The notes: generated from the letters alone by a model not told the origin. Counted from the first letter of the stretch, positions 7,346 through 16,718 are shown. The stretch: DNA of 64,000 nucleotides from Prevotella sp. tf2-5 (GCF_900115435.1 NZ_FOWK01000005.1:124001-188000); one strand, 5' to 3'. Made by a program: numbers and translations.

Positions 7346-8305
7346 ATGACAGAACATCATCATCACGAGCACGACCATGAGTGCTCTTGCGGACACGACC
7401 ATCATCATCATGATGAGCGTCCGGAGAATATGTATGAGCAGGCTTTGAACTTATATGACTGTAATCTCTCTGACGAGCAAGTCAGAGAAACAGTGAGGAG
7501 AATCATTGCGGAGAAAGTACATGAGAATGATACCCTAGAGGTCAAGAAATTCCTGATGGGCAGTGTGGAGCTGACAACATTGAAGACGACAGACTCTGAG
7601 GAGAGTGTGATGGCATTTACAGAGAAAGTCAATCAGTATGAGGACACCTACCCTGACCTCCCTCATGTCGCCACCATCTGCGTCTATCCTTGTTTTGCCA
7701 AGACAGTAGCAGAGACTTTGGAGGTTGGTGGTGTCGAAATCGCCTGTGTATCAGGCAGTTTCCCATCTTCCCAGACCTTTCCGGAAATCAAGATTGCCGA
7801 GACAGCATTAGCCATCAAGGATGGAGCAACGGAGATAGACATGGTATTACCTGTAGGGAAGTTCCTCAGTGGTGATTATGAGGATGTCGCAGATGAGATT
7901 GCAGAGATGAAGGCTGTCTGTGGAGAGCGTAAGATGAAAGTCATCTTAGAGACAGGTTGTCTGAAGACAGCAAGCAATATCAAGAAAGCAGCTATTCTCG
8001 CCATGTATGGTGGTGCCGACTATATCAAGACCTCTACAGGTAAGTTAGAGCCTGCGGCTACCCCAGAGGCAGCTTACGTCATGTGTCAGGCTATCAAGGA
8101 ATACTTCACCAAGACGGGTATACAGATTGGTTTCAAACCTGCCGGTGGCTTGAATAGTGTGATGGACGCACTTATCTACTACACCATTGTGAAAGAAGTA
8201 TTAGGAGAGAAATGGCTGACCAATCAGTGGTTCCGCATGGGTACCTCCAGACTGGCAAACCTGTTACTCAGTGAGATTGTTGGAGAAGAGACTAAATTCT
8301 TCTAA
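7346..8305 (+). CDS. deoC: Deoxyribose-phosphate aldolase with a His-rich N-terminal extension
   Basis: 319 residues. DeoC cleaves 2-deoxyribose-5-phosphate to glyceraldehyde-3-phosphate and acetaldehyde in deoxynucleoside catabolism. The TIM-barrel motifs are clear: TEIDMVLPVGKFLSGDY, KVILETG, and the Schiff-base lysine in ADYIKTSTGK. Residues about 28-100 form the helical N-terminal region common in Bacteroidetes DeoC. Unusual are residues 1-24, with 11 histidines and two cysteines (HHHH, C-S-C-G, HDHHHH), resembling the metal-binding tails of nickel or zinc chaperones. An alternative start at Met 29 (ENMYEQ) would remove it, but it is continuous and in frame from ATG 7346, six bases after the MazG-like gene. 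Confidence 0.95.
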   Translation: MTEHHHHEHDHECSCGHDHHHHDERPENMYEQALNLYDCNLSDEQVRETVRRIIAEKVHENDTLEVKKFLMGSVELTTLKTTDSEESVMAFTEKVNQYEDTYPDLPHVATICVYPCFAKTVAETLEVGGVEIACVSGSFPSSQTFPEIKIAETALAIKDGATEIDMVLPVGKFLSGDYEDVADEIAEMKAVCGERKMKVILETGCLKTASNIKKAAILAMYGGADYIKTSTGKLEPAATPEAAYVMCQAIKEYFTKTGIQIGFKPAGGLNSVMDALIYYTIVKEVLGEKWLTNQWFRMGTSRLANLLLSEIVGEETKFF

Positions 8306-8387
8306 GTAAGATAAGTCAGGATTATCTTCAAAAGACAGGGAGTCTCAAATTGTCCCAAGGCTTGGAATAAACAAAGATCAATATTCC

Positions 8388-9371
8388 TTAAAGACTACGC
8401 TCTATCACATAATCCACATAGGCAGTCAAGGCATCCTTGATTGCCTTTTCCTTGACGCTGTTTTGGATATAGTCCATGCAAATTTGACTGAATTCCTGCA
8501 TACGCTGCTCCGCATATTCTATGCCACCCTGCTGTTTGGTAAACTCCACCAGAACAGCAATTTCATCCTGATTGATAGTACCTGCCTTCACTTTCTTGGC
8601 GAGAGTATTCATCGACTCAAAATTTGCTTTATTCAGGGCATAGATGACAGGTAGTGTCAATTTACCTTCAGTCATATCGTTACCAGTGGGTTTACCAATC
8701 TCCTTAGAGTCATAATAATCGAAGATATCATCACGAATCTGGAACATGATACCCAAGGTCTGTCCGAATTTTGCGGCTTTTGCCACTTCCTCATCAGAAG
8801 CTCCAGCGGAAATGGCACCGATAGCGGAACAAGCCTCAAACAAAGCAGCCGTCTTCTGGTTGATAACCTGGTAATAAACCTCCTCACTAAACTCCTGGTT
8901 CTGGATATTCGACAATTGCAAAATCTCACCGGCTGCCAAGATACGACCTAACTCAGCAAGATATTCCACAATTTGCTGATTACCAGTATTTGACACTTTC
9001 AATAAAGCTGTCGAGAGGATATAGTCACCCACCAATACAGCAACCTTATTATTATAAGTGGCATTGACAGAAGCCTGTCCACGACGCTCCTCACTCTCGT
9101 CTACCACGTCATCATGAACCAGCGATGCCGTATGCAGCAATTCCAATCCCACAGCAGCATATTGCGTCACATTGGATATCCCTCCATAGTTCTTAGCCAT
9201 AAGCAAAATCAACATAGGACGCATACGTTTTCCACCACGCTGACGGATATGTGACAAAGCCTGCGAGAGTAATCCATTATCATGTAACAAACTTGAGTTG
9301 AACAACTCGATAAAATCGTTCAAATCCTTCTCTATGGGCTGCTTAATAAGTGACAAATAATCCATTTTCAT
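8388..9371 (-). CDS. All-trans polyprenyl diphosphate synthase (IspB-like)
   Basis: 327 residues, alone on the minus strand between deoC and polA. The family condenses isopentenyl diphosphate onto an allylic primer to make the long side chain of menaquinone. Both aspartate-rich motifs are present: the first in LLHTASLVHDDVVDESEERR (residues about 78-97) and the second in FQIRDDIFDYYDS (about 208-220). The GGKRMRP substrate-binding segment is near residue 45. Chain length cannot be read from the sequence. It is convergent with deoC and divergent from polA. Confidence 0.92.
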   Translation of the reverse strand: MKMDYLSLIKQPIEKDLNDFIELFNSSLLHDNGLLSQALSHIRQRGGKRMRPMLILLMAKNYGGISNVTQYAAVGLELLHTASLVHDDVVDESEERRGQASVNATYNNKVAVLVGDYILSTALLKVSNTGNQQIVEYLAELGRILAAGEILQLSNIQNQEFSEEVYYQVINQKTAALFEACSAIGAISAGASDEEVAKAAKFGQTLGIMFQIRDDIFDYYDSKEIGKPTGNDMTEGKLTLPVIYALNKANFESMNTLAKKVKAGTINQDEIAVLVEFTKQQGGIEYAEQRMQEFSQICMDYIQNSVKEKAIKDALTAYVDYVIERSL

Positions 9372-9383
9372 TGAAATTTGTTA

Positions 9384-9391
9384 CAAAAATA
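9384..9391 (-). promoter_or_regulatory. -7 element of the polyprenyl synthase gene
   Basis: On the minus strand TATTTTTG matches TAnnTTTG, 12 bases before the ATG at 9371. A -33 box is not convincing. Confidence 0.4.
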
Positions 9392-9452
9392 GTGAAAATA
9401 TCGGGATATTGAAAAATATTTTAGTAATTTTACGCAGAAAATAAACAATGTT

Positions 9453-12218
9453 ATGGATAAACTCTTCCTTTTAGACGCTTACGCACTCATTTACCGGTCG
9501 TATTACGCCTTCATCAAAAACCCACGTATCAACTCGAAAGGTTTAAATACATCAGCCATTGTAGGATTTGTCAATACCCTGCAAGAAGTACTGACCAAAG
9601 AACAGCCAACACATTTGGGTGTTGCCTTTGACCCTCATGGACCTACGTTCCGCAGTGAGGCTTTTCCAGCCTATAAAGCACAGCGAGAAGCAACTCCGGA
9701 AGATATCCGTAAAGCCGTACCTATCATCAAAGACTTGTTGAGAGCGTGGAACATCCCTATCCTACAGGTAGACGGCTATGAGGCTGATGATATTATTGGT
9801 ACCCTTGCCACAAAGGCAGGAGCAGAAGGAGTGACAACCTATATGCTGACTCCTGATAAGGACTATGGACAACTGGTGTCAGAAAATGTCTTTATCTTCC
9901 GTCCTCGTCATGGTGGCGGCTATGAGACCATGGGAATAGAAGAAGTAAAGAATAAATACGGCATTCCATCGACAACCGCTGTCATCGATCTCCTTGCTTT
10001 GATGGGAGACTCTGCTGACAATTTCCCTGGTTGTCCTGGTGTTGGTGAGAAAACTGCTGTCAAACTCATAGACCAGTTTGGTACCATAGAGAATATGCTC
10101 GAGCATACGGACGAGATCAAGGGAGCACTCAAGACAAAAGTCGAGGAACACATAGATGATATTAAGATGTCGAAATTCTTAGCAACCATCAAAACAGATG
10201 TTCCCATTGAACTTAATCTTGCCGAATTGAAAATCTCCGAGCCAAACGAAGAGGAACTTGGAAAACTTCTAGAAGAATTGGAGTTTAAGAGTCTTGCTAA
10301 TAAGATTCTTAAAAAAACTGAAAAAATATCAATTCCTGTAAACGGACAACTCGATTTGTTTGCAGAATTTGCACACGAGGGGTCGAAAGAACCAGAATTT
10401 TCGAATTTAGAGACGTTAAAAACGACTCCTCACGATTACCAACTAATTGATAATGAGGAAGATTTAAGAAAATTATGTGACTTTTTCTTAACAAAAGAAA
10501 TTCTCAGTCTAGATACAGAGACCACTTCAACCAATCCTATTGATGCAGAATTGGTAGGATTGAGCTTCGCAGTGGAAGAACATCATGCCTATTATGTCCC
10601 TATCCCACCCCAACGGGAGGAAGCACAGAAAATCGTGGAAATTTTCCGACCTGTTTATGAGAATGAAGAAATATTGAAGGTAGGTCAGAATCTAAAATAT
10701 GACCTTGAGGTACTTCACAACTATGACATTGAGTTGAAAGGTAAGATGTGGGATACGATGATCGCCCATTACCTCATCCAACCAGAGCTTCGTCATAACA
10801 TGGACTATATGGCAGAGATTTATTTGCACTATAAGACAATCCATATTGATGAGTTGATAGGACCAAAGGGTAAAAACCAACGCTCGATGCGCGACTTAGA
10901 TCCTCAGCAAATATATGAATATGCCGCAGAGGATGCGGATATCACCCTACAGTTAAAAAACAAGCTGGAACCAGAACTGAGAAAATATGATTGTGAGAAT
11001 CTATTCTATCAGATAGAAATGCCTTTGATGCCCGTCTTAGCAGAGATGGAGATGAATGGTGTTTGTCTGGACACAGCATCACTTGCTGAGACATCTAAAC
11101 AACTTACCACCCGTATGAATGAGATAGAACAGCGCATCTATGAACTCGCTGGTCAATCATTCAATATCGCATCACCTAAACAAGTAGGTGAAATTCTCTT
11201 TGACAAACTTAAGATTGTGGAGAAAGCAAAGAAGACAAAGACTGGTCAGTATGTGACTTCTGAAGAAGTATTGCAACAACTAAGAAACAAACATGAGATA
11301 GTTGCTGATATCCTGGAGCATCGCGGACTGAAGAAACTCATAGGAACCTATATCGACGCACTTCCCAAATTGATTAACCCACGTACGGGACATATCCACA
11401 CCTCTTTTAATCAGACCATTACAGCAACAGGACGACTGTCTTCCTCTGATCCCAATCTGCAGAATATACCTATCCGCGGTGAGGATGGAAAAGAAATCCG
11501 TAAGGCATTTATCCCCGAGCCCGGATGTCTGTTCTTCTCTGCAGACTATAGTCAGATAGAACTTCGTGTGATGGCACACTTATCAGGTGATGAGAATATG
11601 ATCAACGTATTCCGTGAGGGTAAGGACTTACATGCGGCAACTGCTGCGAATATCTATAAGAAAGATATCTCAGAAGTAACCCGTGATGAGCGAACCAAAT
11701 CAAAACGAGCCAACTTCGGTATTATCTATGGTATCACTGTCTTTGGACTTGCTGAGCGTCTGGATATTCCTCGTGATGAAGCTAAGATGCTGATTGATGG
11801 TTATTTCGATACTTTCCCACAGGTACATGATTATATGGAGAAAGCAAAAGAAATAGCTCGTCAACAGGGATATGTCACTACCCTATTTGGTCGTCGACGT
11901 TATCTTCCAGATATCAACAGCGCTAATGCTACCGTTCGTGGTTTTGCAGAACGTAATGCCATCAATGCACCCATCCAAGGTACGGCAGCTGATATTATCA
12001 AAATAGCAATGATACATATCTTCCAACGATTTAAAAAAGAACATATCAAGAGTAAAATGATTCTTCAGGTGCATGATGAACTCAACTTCTCCGTTTATTT
12101 AGAAGAGAAGGAAAAGGTTGAAAAAATCGTCCTTGAGGAAATGCAGAATGCCTTCGATATGAAAGTTCCTTTAGTAGCAGACTCCGGCTTCGGTGAAAAC
12201 TGGCTGGAGGCACATTAA
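9453..12218 (+). CDS. polA: DNA polymerase I
   Basis: 921 residues with all three domains. The 5'-3' exonuclease (residues 1 to about 290) has VDGYEADDIIGTLA, TPDKDYGQLV and the helix-hairpin-helix GCPGVGEKTAVKLI. The 3'-5' exonuclease is probably active, since the metal ligands are intact in LSLDTETTS (exo I), VGQNLKYDLEVL (exo II) and YAAEDADITLQL (exo III). The polymerase domain shows ADYSQIELRVMAH (motif A), KRANFGIIYGITVFGL (motif B) and QVHDELNFSV (motif C). It fills gaps in repair and Okazaki fragments. It ends about 560 bp before the proposed origin. Confidence 0.98.
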   Translation: MDKLFLLDAYALIYRSYYAFIKNPRINSKGLNTSAIVGFVNTLQEVLTKEQPTHLGVAFDPHGPTFRSEAFPAYKAQREATPEDIRKAVPIIKDLLRAWNIPILQVDGYEADDIIGTLATKAGAEGVTTYMLTPDKDYGQLVSENVFIFRPRHGGGYETMGIEEVKNKYGIPSTTAVIDLLALMGDSADNFPGCPGVGEKTAVKLIDQFGTIENMLEHTDEIKGALKTKVEEHIDDIKMSKFLATIKTDVPIELNLAELKISEPNEEELGKLLEELEFKSLANKILKKTEKISIPVNGQLDLFAEFAHEGSKEPEFSNLETLKTTPHDYQLIDNEEDLRKLCDFFLTKEILSLDTETTSTNPIDAELVGLSFAVEEHHAYYVPIPPQREEAQKIVEIFRPVYENEEILKVGQNLKYDLEVLHNYDIELKGKMWDTMIAHYLIQPELRHNMDYMAEIYLHYKTIHIDELIGPKGKNQRSMRDLDPQQIYEYAAEDADITLQLKNKLEPELRKYDCENLFYQIEMPLMPVLAEMEMNGVCLDTASLAETSKQLTTRMNEIEQRIYELAGQSFNIASPKQVGEILFDKLKIVEKAKKTKTGQYVTSEEVLQQLRNKHEIVADILEHRGLKKLIGTYIDALPKLINPRTGHIHTSFNQTITATGRLSSSDPNLQNIPIRGEDGKEIRKAFIPEPGCLFFSADYSQIELRVMAHLSGDENMINVFREGKDLHAATAANIYKKDISEVTRDERTKSKRANFGIIYGITVFGLAERLDIPRDEAKMLIDGYFDTFPQVHDYMEKAKEIARQQGYVTTLFGRRRYLPDINSANATVRGFAERNAINAPIQGTAADIIKIAMIHIFQRFKKEHIKSKMILQVHDELNFSVYLEEKEKVEKIVLEEMQNAFDMKVPLVADSGFGENWLEAH

Positions 12219-12242
12219 GAATAAAATATAATAGTTATAGAG

Positions 12243-12779
12243 TTGAGAAAGGTTAGAACGATAGAGATGCAACGTCTCACAATAGAGGAGTTCAGGGAGG
12301 CTGACAAACTTCCTCTTATTGTCGTACTTGATGATGTACGATCTATGTATAATATAGGTAGTGTTTTCCGTACCTGTGATACATTTAGGGTGGAAGCATT
12401 ATACCTTTGTGGAATCTGTCAGACCCCACCTTCAACAGAGATACACAAGACGGCATTAGGAGCTGAGGATTCTGTCTCATGGAAATATTTCAAAACTACC
12501 CTGGAAGCAGTTGCGGAATTAAAAAAAGAAGGATACCAAATACTATCCATAGAACAAGTAGAGCATTCTACTAAATTACAAACCTTCGTACCACAAAAAG
12601 GACAACGATATGCTGTTATTCTTGGTAATGAGGTAAAAGGTGTACACCAAGAAGTAGTGGATATCTCAGACGGATGTCTGGAGATTCCACAATTAGGTAC
12701 CAAACATTCTATGAATGTCAGTGTCACAGCAGGAATAATTATCTACAAATTTGCTGAGACACTAATACTACGACGGTAA
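12243..12779 (+). CDS. TrmH/SpoU-family RNA 2'-O-methyltransferase
   Basis: 178 residues from a TTG start at 12243. Bacteroidetes homologues that I recall begin MRKL-x-I-x-x-L, matching MRKVRTIEMQRL here, so the TTG is preferred over ATG 12267. The SPOUT knot motifs are MYNIGSVFRTCDTF (motif 1), AVILGNEVKGV (motif 2) and IPQLGTKHSMNVSVTAGIII (motif 3), which bind S-adenosylmethionine in a dimer. The modified RNA and position are unknown; the short length lacks the extra N-terminal substrate domain of RlmB. It lies 24 bases after polA and immediately before the DnaA-box cluster. Confidence 0.88.
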   Translation: MRKVRTIEMQRLTIEEFREADKLPLIVVLDDVRSMYNIGSVFRTCDTFRVEALYLCGICQTPPSTEIHKTALGAEDSVSWKYFKTTLEAVAELKKEGYQILSIEQVEHSTKLQTFVPQKGQRYAVILGNEVKGVHQEVVDISDGCLEIPQLGTKHSMNVSVTAGIIIYKFAETLILRR

Positions 12780-12820
12780 ATAAAGTGTGGATAAAGTAGT
12801 GGATAAAGGTGTTTATAACT

Positions 12821-12836
12821 TGTGAAGTAATTCACA
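12821..12836. promoter_or_regulatory. CRP-type palindrome inside the DnaA-box cluster
   Basis: TGTGAAGTAATTCACA is a perfect inverted repeat and fits TGTGA-N6-TCACA, the CRP/FNR superfamily half-site arrangement. It may instead be two degenerate DnaA-type boxes facing each other. No regulator gene is in the window. Confidence 0.4.
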
Positions 12837-12938
12837 TAACATCCTTATCCACTACTTTGTCTATGGATAAAAAGAATAAATCATCACTTTCTAAGTAACT
12901 TTTCCACCCTTTTTCGCTGAAAAAAGATATAAACTTAT

Positions 12939-12946
12939 TATATTTG
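12939..12946 (+). promoter_or_regulatory. -7-like element inside the origin region, directed towards nadA
   Basis: TATATTTG matches TAnnTTTG about 200 nt before nadA. There is no clear -33 partner. If used, the nadA mRNA would run across the right DnaA box and the AT-rich stretch. Confidence 0.3.
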
Positions 12947-13149
12947 CACCAGAATTGAGAATTGTGGATAAACTACTTAGTGACCTCATAATCAATAAGA
13001 AAGTATCAACAATAGTTGTGAATGACTGAATATTATAAGTGAATAAACTGTCTGGCAAGAAAATAAAGAAAAAGTTTTGCACTTATCAACGGCATATCAT
13101 ACTACTCATTTCTATTTAAAAGAAAAAATAAAAAGAAAATAAAGATAAT

Positions 13150-14142
13150 ATGATGTTGAAAAAGGAGTGGATCAAACAGGGATTTATTGATGAGCCAGTG
13201 GCTGAGGGTATAGATCTGAAGACAGAGATTCGTCGTCTTTGTAAAGAGAAGGATGCGATTATCCTCGCACATTATTATACCATTGGTGACATACAGGATA
13301 TTGCCGACTTTGTTGGCGACTCTCTTGCCTTGGCACGTAAGGCTGCAGAGACTGATGCCAAGATGATGGTGATGTGTGGTGTGCATTTCATGGCAGAGAC
13401 CTGTAAACTATTGTCTCCAGATAAAACCGTGCTATGTCCTGACCTAAATGCCGGTTGTTCATTGGCTGACTCCTGCAATGCGGAGGATCTGCGTAAGTAT
13501 AAAGAGGAGCATCCGGATTATCAGGTCATCAGCTATGTCAATACCACTGCTGCAGTCAAAGCATTGACAGATGTGGTTGTTACCAGTGGTAATGCCAAGA
13601 AGGTTGTAGATCAGTTACCTCAAGATGCCAAGCTTATTTTTGGTCCTGACTATAACCTTGGTAACTACATCAATGAGGTGACCGGTAGGAAAATGCTGTT
13701 ATGGAATGGTGGCTGCCATGTCCATGAGCGTTTCTCAACCACAAAGATCCTTGAGTTGAAAAAACAATATCCTGATGCTATCGTCATGGCTCATCTGGAG
13801 TGTAAAGGACCTGTTCTTGCTTTAGCTGATGTGAAAGGAAGTACGGCTACGATGCTGAACTATGCGCAGCAGAGTGATAAGAAGCAGTTTATCGTCGCCA
13901 CAGAAGCCGGTATTCTGCACGAGATGCAACGAACTTGTCCAGACAAGGAATTTATCCCCGTGCCTCCAGAAATCAGCGAGAGCGGCTTAGAATGCAGTTG
14001 TAACGAGTGTCAGTATATGAAGATGAACAGTCTCTTGAAGATTTACAACGCTTTGAAGTACGAATGGCCCTCCGTTGAGGTAGATCCCAAGATAGCAAAA
14101 GAAGCAGTAAAACCTATTGAGAGGATGCTCCAATTAAGTTAA
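13150..14142 (+). CDS. nadA: Quinolinate synthase A
   Basis: 330 residues. NadA condenses iminoaspartate with dihydroxyacetone phosphate to quinolinate in NAD synthesis, with one [4Fe-4S] cluster. Visible are ILAHYYTIGDIQDIADFVGD at the N-terminus, VMCGVHFMAETCKLL (first cluster cysteine in the family), the GGCHVHERF segment and the C-terminal CSCNECQYMKMNSL carrying the last cluster cysteine. Length is normal. nadB and nadC are not adjacent. The following glycosyltransferase begins one base after the nadA stop but differs sharply in base composition, so it looks like an insertion behind nadA. Confidence 0.97.
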   Translation: MMLKKEWIKQGFIDEPVAEGIDLKTEIRRLCKEKDAIILAHYYTIGDIQDIADFVGDSLALARKAAETDAKMMVMCGVHFMAETCKLLSPDKTVLCPDLNAGCSLADSCNAEDLRKYKEEHPDYQVISYVNTTAAVKALTDVVVTSGNAKKVVDQLPQDAKLIFGPDYNLGNYINEVTGRKMLLWNGGCHVHERFSTTKILELKKQYPDAIVMAHLECKGPVLALADVKGSTATMLNYAQQSDKKQFIVATEAGILHEMQRTCPDKEFIPVPPEISESGLECSCNECQYMKMNSLLKIYNALKYEWPSVEVDPKIAKEAVKPIERMLQLS

Positions 14143-14143
14143 T

Positions 14144-15055
14144 ATGCCAGATGTTAGTGTCATAGTCCCTATATATAATTCTGAAGATACGATAGCTGTA
14201 TGTATTCAGAGTATATTAAGTCAGACATTTACTAATTTAGAAATTATTTTAGTAGATGATGGTAGCTCGGACAAAAGTGGGAATATCTGTGATGACTATG
14301 CAATAAAGGATAATAGAATACTTGTTATTCATCAACCAAATCAAGGAAGATCAAGAGCACGTAGTGTGGGAGTAGAGAATGCTCATGGGGAATGGATTTT
14401 TTTTGTAGATTCGGATGATACATTACCAGAAACAGCAATCGCTCTTTTATATGAGAAGACAGATAGTAATACAGATATTATTTTAGGTAATGGATATACT
14501 TTACTAAATGAGCATCGAGATGTAATTCCAATATCTAATTTCAGACATTTAGCAGTTAGAGGTGAAGGGACAATTGGAGTTCCTTGGGGTAGCTTATATA
14601 GAAAGGTTATCGTTACACCTTATTTATTTGACTTACCATGTCATATTATTAATGGTGAGGATTATATATTTTGGTTACGATTAGTATTCTTGACAGATAG
14701 ACCAGTAAAAATAGTTTATCAGTCAGTATATAATAAAGGAGAGGAGCATACCAGTAATATTTTTAAATGGACGGCTGATTATTGTTATGAATTGAATGAA
14801 TATAGGAAGTCAGCTATACCTCAAGATCAATACGATGAATATTTACCTGATATGATTCAAGATCGTATAGCAAATATGTTTGCCGTAGCAGTATGTCAAT
14901 CTAGAAAAGAATGGAAAAATAGCAAATACTACCTAGATATTCTTTGTGATATGAAATTACTTCATAGCTCTTTTAGTATCAAACAATTATTATTCTTACA
15001 TCTCCCTTCTTTAAAGTTAAGAAAATTTTGTTCATATATAAGTAGTAAGACATGA
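14144..15055 (+). CDS. Glycosyltransferase family 2 protein
   Basis: 303 residues. The GT-A fold N-terminus is plain: VSVIVPIYNSEDTIAVCIQS, LEIILVDDGSSDKSG (nucleotide-sugar binding Asp pair) and GEWIFFVDSDDTLPE (the DxD metal site). The remaining half is less conserved. It probably adds a sugar to a surface polysaccharide or lipid-linked glycan on the cytoplasmic face; donor and acceptor unknown. It is markedly AT-rich relative to nadA and deoC. It overlaps the next gene by four bases (ATGA), so the two form a pair. Confidence 0.88.
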   Translation: MPDVSVIVPIYNSEDTIAVCIQSILSQTFTNLEIILVDDGSSDKSGNICDDYAIKDNRILVIHQPNQGRSRARSVGVENAHGEWIFFVDSDDTLPETAIALLYEKTDSNTDIILGNGYTLLNEHRDVIPISNFRHLAVRGEGTIGVPWGSLYRKVIVTPYLFDLPCHIINGEDYIFWLRLVFLTDRPVKIVYQSVYNKGEEHTSNIFKWTADYCYELNEYRKSAIPQDQYDEYLPDMIQDRIANMFAVAVCQSRKEWKNSKYYLDILCDMKLLHSSFSIKQLLFLHLPSLKLRKFCSYISSKT

Positions 15056-16695
15056 GAAATATTAAAAAGAGTTGTGATAATACTTATGTTTATTATATGA
15101 CATTGTTTTTCTTGGCAATGTTATGGTTACAGTTATTTGACTCTTTTACATTAAGTGACGATTTAGCATATCATTTTGTATGGCAAAAAGATGAAGGACA
15201 AGCATTACAAGTGATTAGGAATTTCAATGATTTAATTAATTCACAATTAGTACATTATCAAATATTAAATGGTCGTTTAGTAGTGCATACTATAGCACAA
15301 TTCTTTTTATCTTTTACACCTCCTTTTATATATCAATTTTTGAACGCTTTACTATTTGTGCTTTTATTATATTTAAGCGTTCGGATTATGCATCTTTCAA
15401 AATTTAAGACGTTTGCAAGTATATTAATGTGTTTTCTATTATTTGTTGTATTTAGTGGATTTCGTACTGCTATATTATGGAGTATGGGGTCATTCAATTA
15501 TCTATGGGTAATAGTTTATACACTTATTTTTTTACTTTACTTGAGGAAGTTATATTTTACAGATAATAATAGACTATTTTTTCATATAATAGTATCCCCT
15601 TTATCTATTTTTATAGGTTGTAGTCATGAAGGATTGTCTTTGCCTATATCAATTACTTTTTTTACTTTTATTATTGCAAAGAGAAAACAAATTCTTCATC
15701 AAGCTATTTTCCTTTATATATGTTGGTATATTATCGGAACTATATTATGTGTTATTTCACCAGGGATATGGAATCGTGTTGATGGAGGTATTCCTATGTA
15801 TAATCGCTTATTAAGTGGTTTGATTAATTTGATTTCAAATGTTCGTATAACATGGTTACTTGTTATTACATTATTAATTTTATTCAAGCGTAATAAGTTA
15901 GAATTTAAAGCTAAACTTTATCAATACCGTTATGTATATCTTTGCTTATTTTTTTCATTAGGTATTGTGACAGTATGTGGAACCAATTTAGAAAGAGTGG
16001 CATTCTTTACTGATTTTATGGCTATGTTACTTTTAGTAGAATTATGGTCAGTATTGTTGTCTTTAAAATGGCAGCGATATATTATTATTTGTTGCAGTAT
16101 TTTGATGATTCTGTTTTATATTCCTGCTGTTGCTGTGAGAGAGGAAAATAAAAGAAATTGTGATTATATGAAGCAACAAATGTCTGAACCAGAAAGAGAA
16201 TTAATAGCAGTTCGTCAACCTATTAAAGGTGAAAATCATATAATGGATTTCTTTAGGGAAAGGTATGTAAATCCTTCGGCAGAATTTGGTTTTTATTGCT
16301 GTTATATGGGATTTAATGCTCAAGATATTAATATGAGACAAGCGGCAACTTTATATGGAAAAAAGAAAATGATATTTCTTCCAGAAGATGTGATATTAAA
16401 GATAAAAAATGATAGTACAGCTTATCAAGATTATCAATTGGACACGCATAAAAATTTATTCATTTGGAAACTCCAAGAAAACAAATCTGTTTCAAAGATT
16501 GTTTTTTATTTAAAACCTGAGGACATATCAAGTTTGCCACTTCCCCAGCGTCTGTTAGCGTATAAGGATAGTATATATGAGTTGGATGACAACTTCCATT
16601 ATAGTGTAATCCATATCAATGACCGTTACTATCTAGTGTTTACTCGTCCAACTACTAATATTTATCGGCGCATAGATAACATTAAATATTATTAG
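15052..16695 (+). CDS. Polytopic membrane protein, DUF6056-like, glycan-associated
   Basis: 547 residues with about ten or eleven hydrophobic helices up to about residue 375, then a soluble C-terminal domain of about 170 residues. Just after helix 1 is SDDLAYHFVW, followed by NGRLVVHTIAQFF before helix 2. That early acidic pair plus the NGR-x-x-x-H motif is the pattern I associate with the DUF6056 family, thought to be GT-C-like membrane proteins in O-antigen or capsule loci. It overlaps the GT2 gene by four bases and shares its AT-rich composition. Function is inferred from context only. Confidence 0.6.
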   Translation: MRNIKKSCDNTYVYYMTLFFLAMLWLQLFDSFTLSDDLAYHFVWQKDEGQALQVIRNFNDLINSQLVHYQILNGRLVVHTIAQFFLSFTPPFIYQFLNALLFVLLLYLSVRIMHLSKFKTFASILMCFLLFVVFSGFRTAILWSMGSFNYLWVIVYTLIFLLYLRKLYFTDNNRLFFHIIVSPLSIFIGCSHEGLSLPISITFFTFIIAKRKQILHQAIFLYICWYIIGTILCVISPGIWNRVDGGIPMYNRLLSGLINLISNVRITWLLVITLLILFKRNKLEFKAKLYQYRYVYLCLFFSLGIVTVCGTNLERVAFFTDFMAMLLLVELWSVLLSLKWQRYIIICCSILMILFYIPAVAVREENKRNCDYMKQQMSEPERELIAVRQPIKGENHIMDFFRERYVNPSAEFGFYCCYMGFNAQDINMRQAATLYGKKKMIFLPEDVILKIKNDSTAYQDYQLDTHKNLFIWKLQENKSVSKIVFYLKPEDISSLPLPQRLLAYKDSIYELDDNFHYSVIHINDRYYLVFTRPTTNIYRRIDNIKYY

Positions 16696-16718
16696 TCATT
16701 AAACTTGTTATCGTAAAA

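Larger units (their letters stand above)
12780..13149. other. Putative chromosomal replication origin (oriC): DnaA-box cluster with AT-rich flank
   Basis: This 370-bp gap holds two perfect DnaA boxes (TGTGGATAA at 12786-12794 and 12963-12971, i.e. TTATCCACA on the minus strand) and three one-mismatch boxes (AGTGGATAA 12798-12806, TTATCCACT 12845-12853, TATGGATAA 12862-12870). A weaker TTATCAACG is at 13083-13091. Boxes at 12798 and 12845 form an 11-bp inverted repeat (12796-12806 / 12845-12855). The right part, about 13060-13149, is nearly all A and T and could be the unwinding region. Two parS sites lie about 8.4-8.9 kb to the left. No dnaA gene is in the window, and the exact limits are a guess. 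Confidence 0.7.

Noticed and set aside
8306..8387. Gap between deoC and the polyprenyl synthase
   Set aside because: No hairpin, box or frame that I could support, although a terminator is expected.
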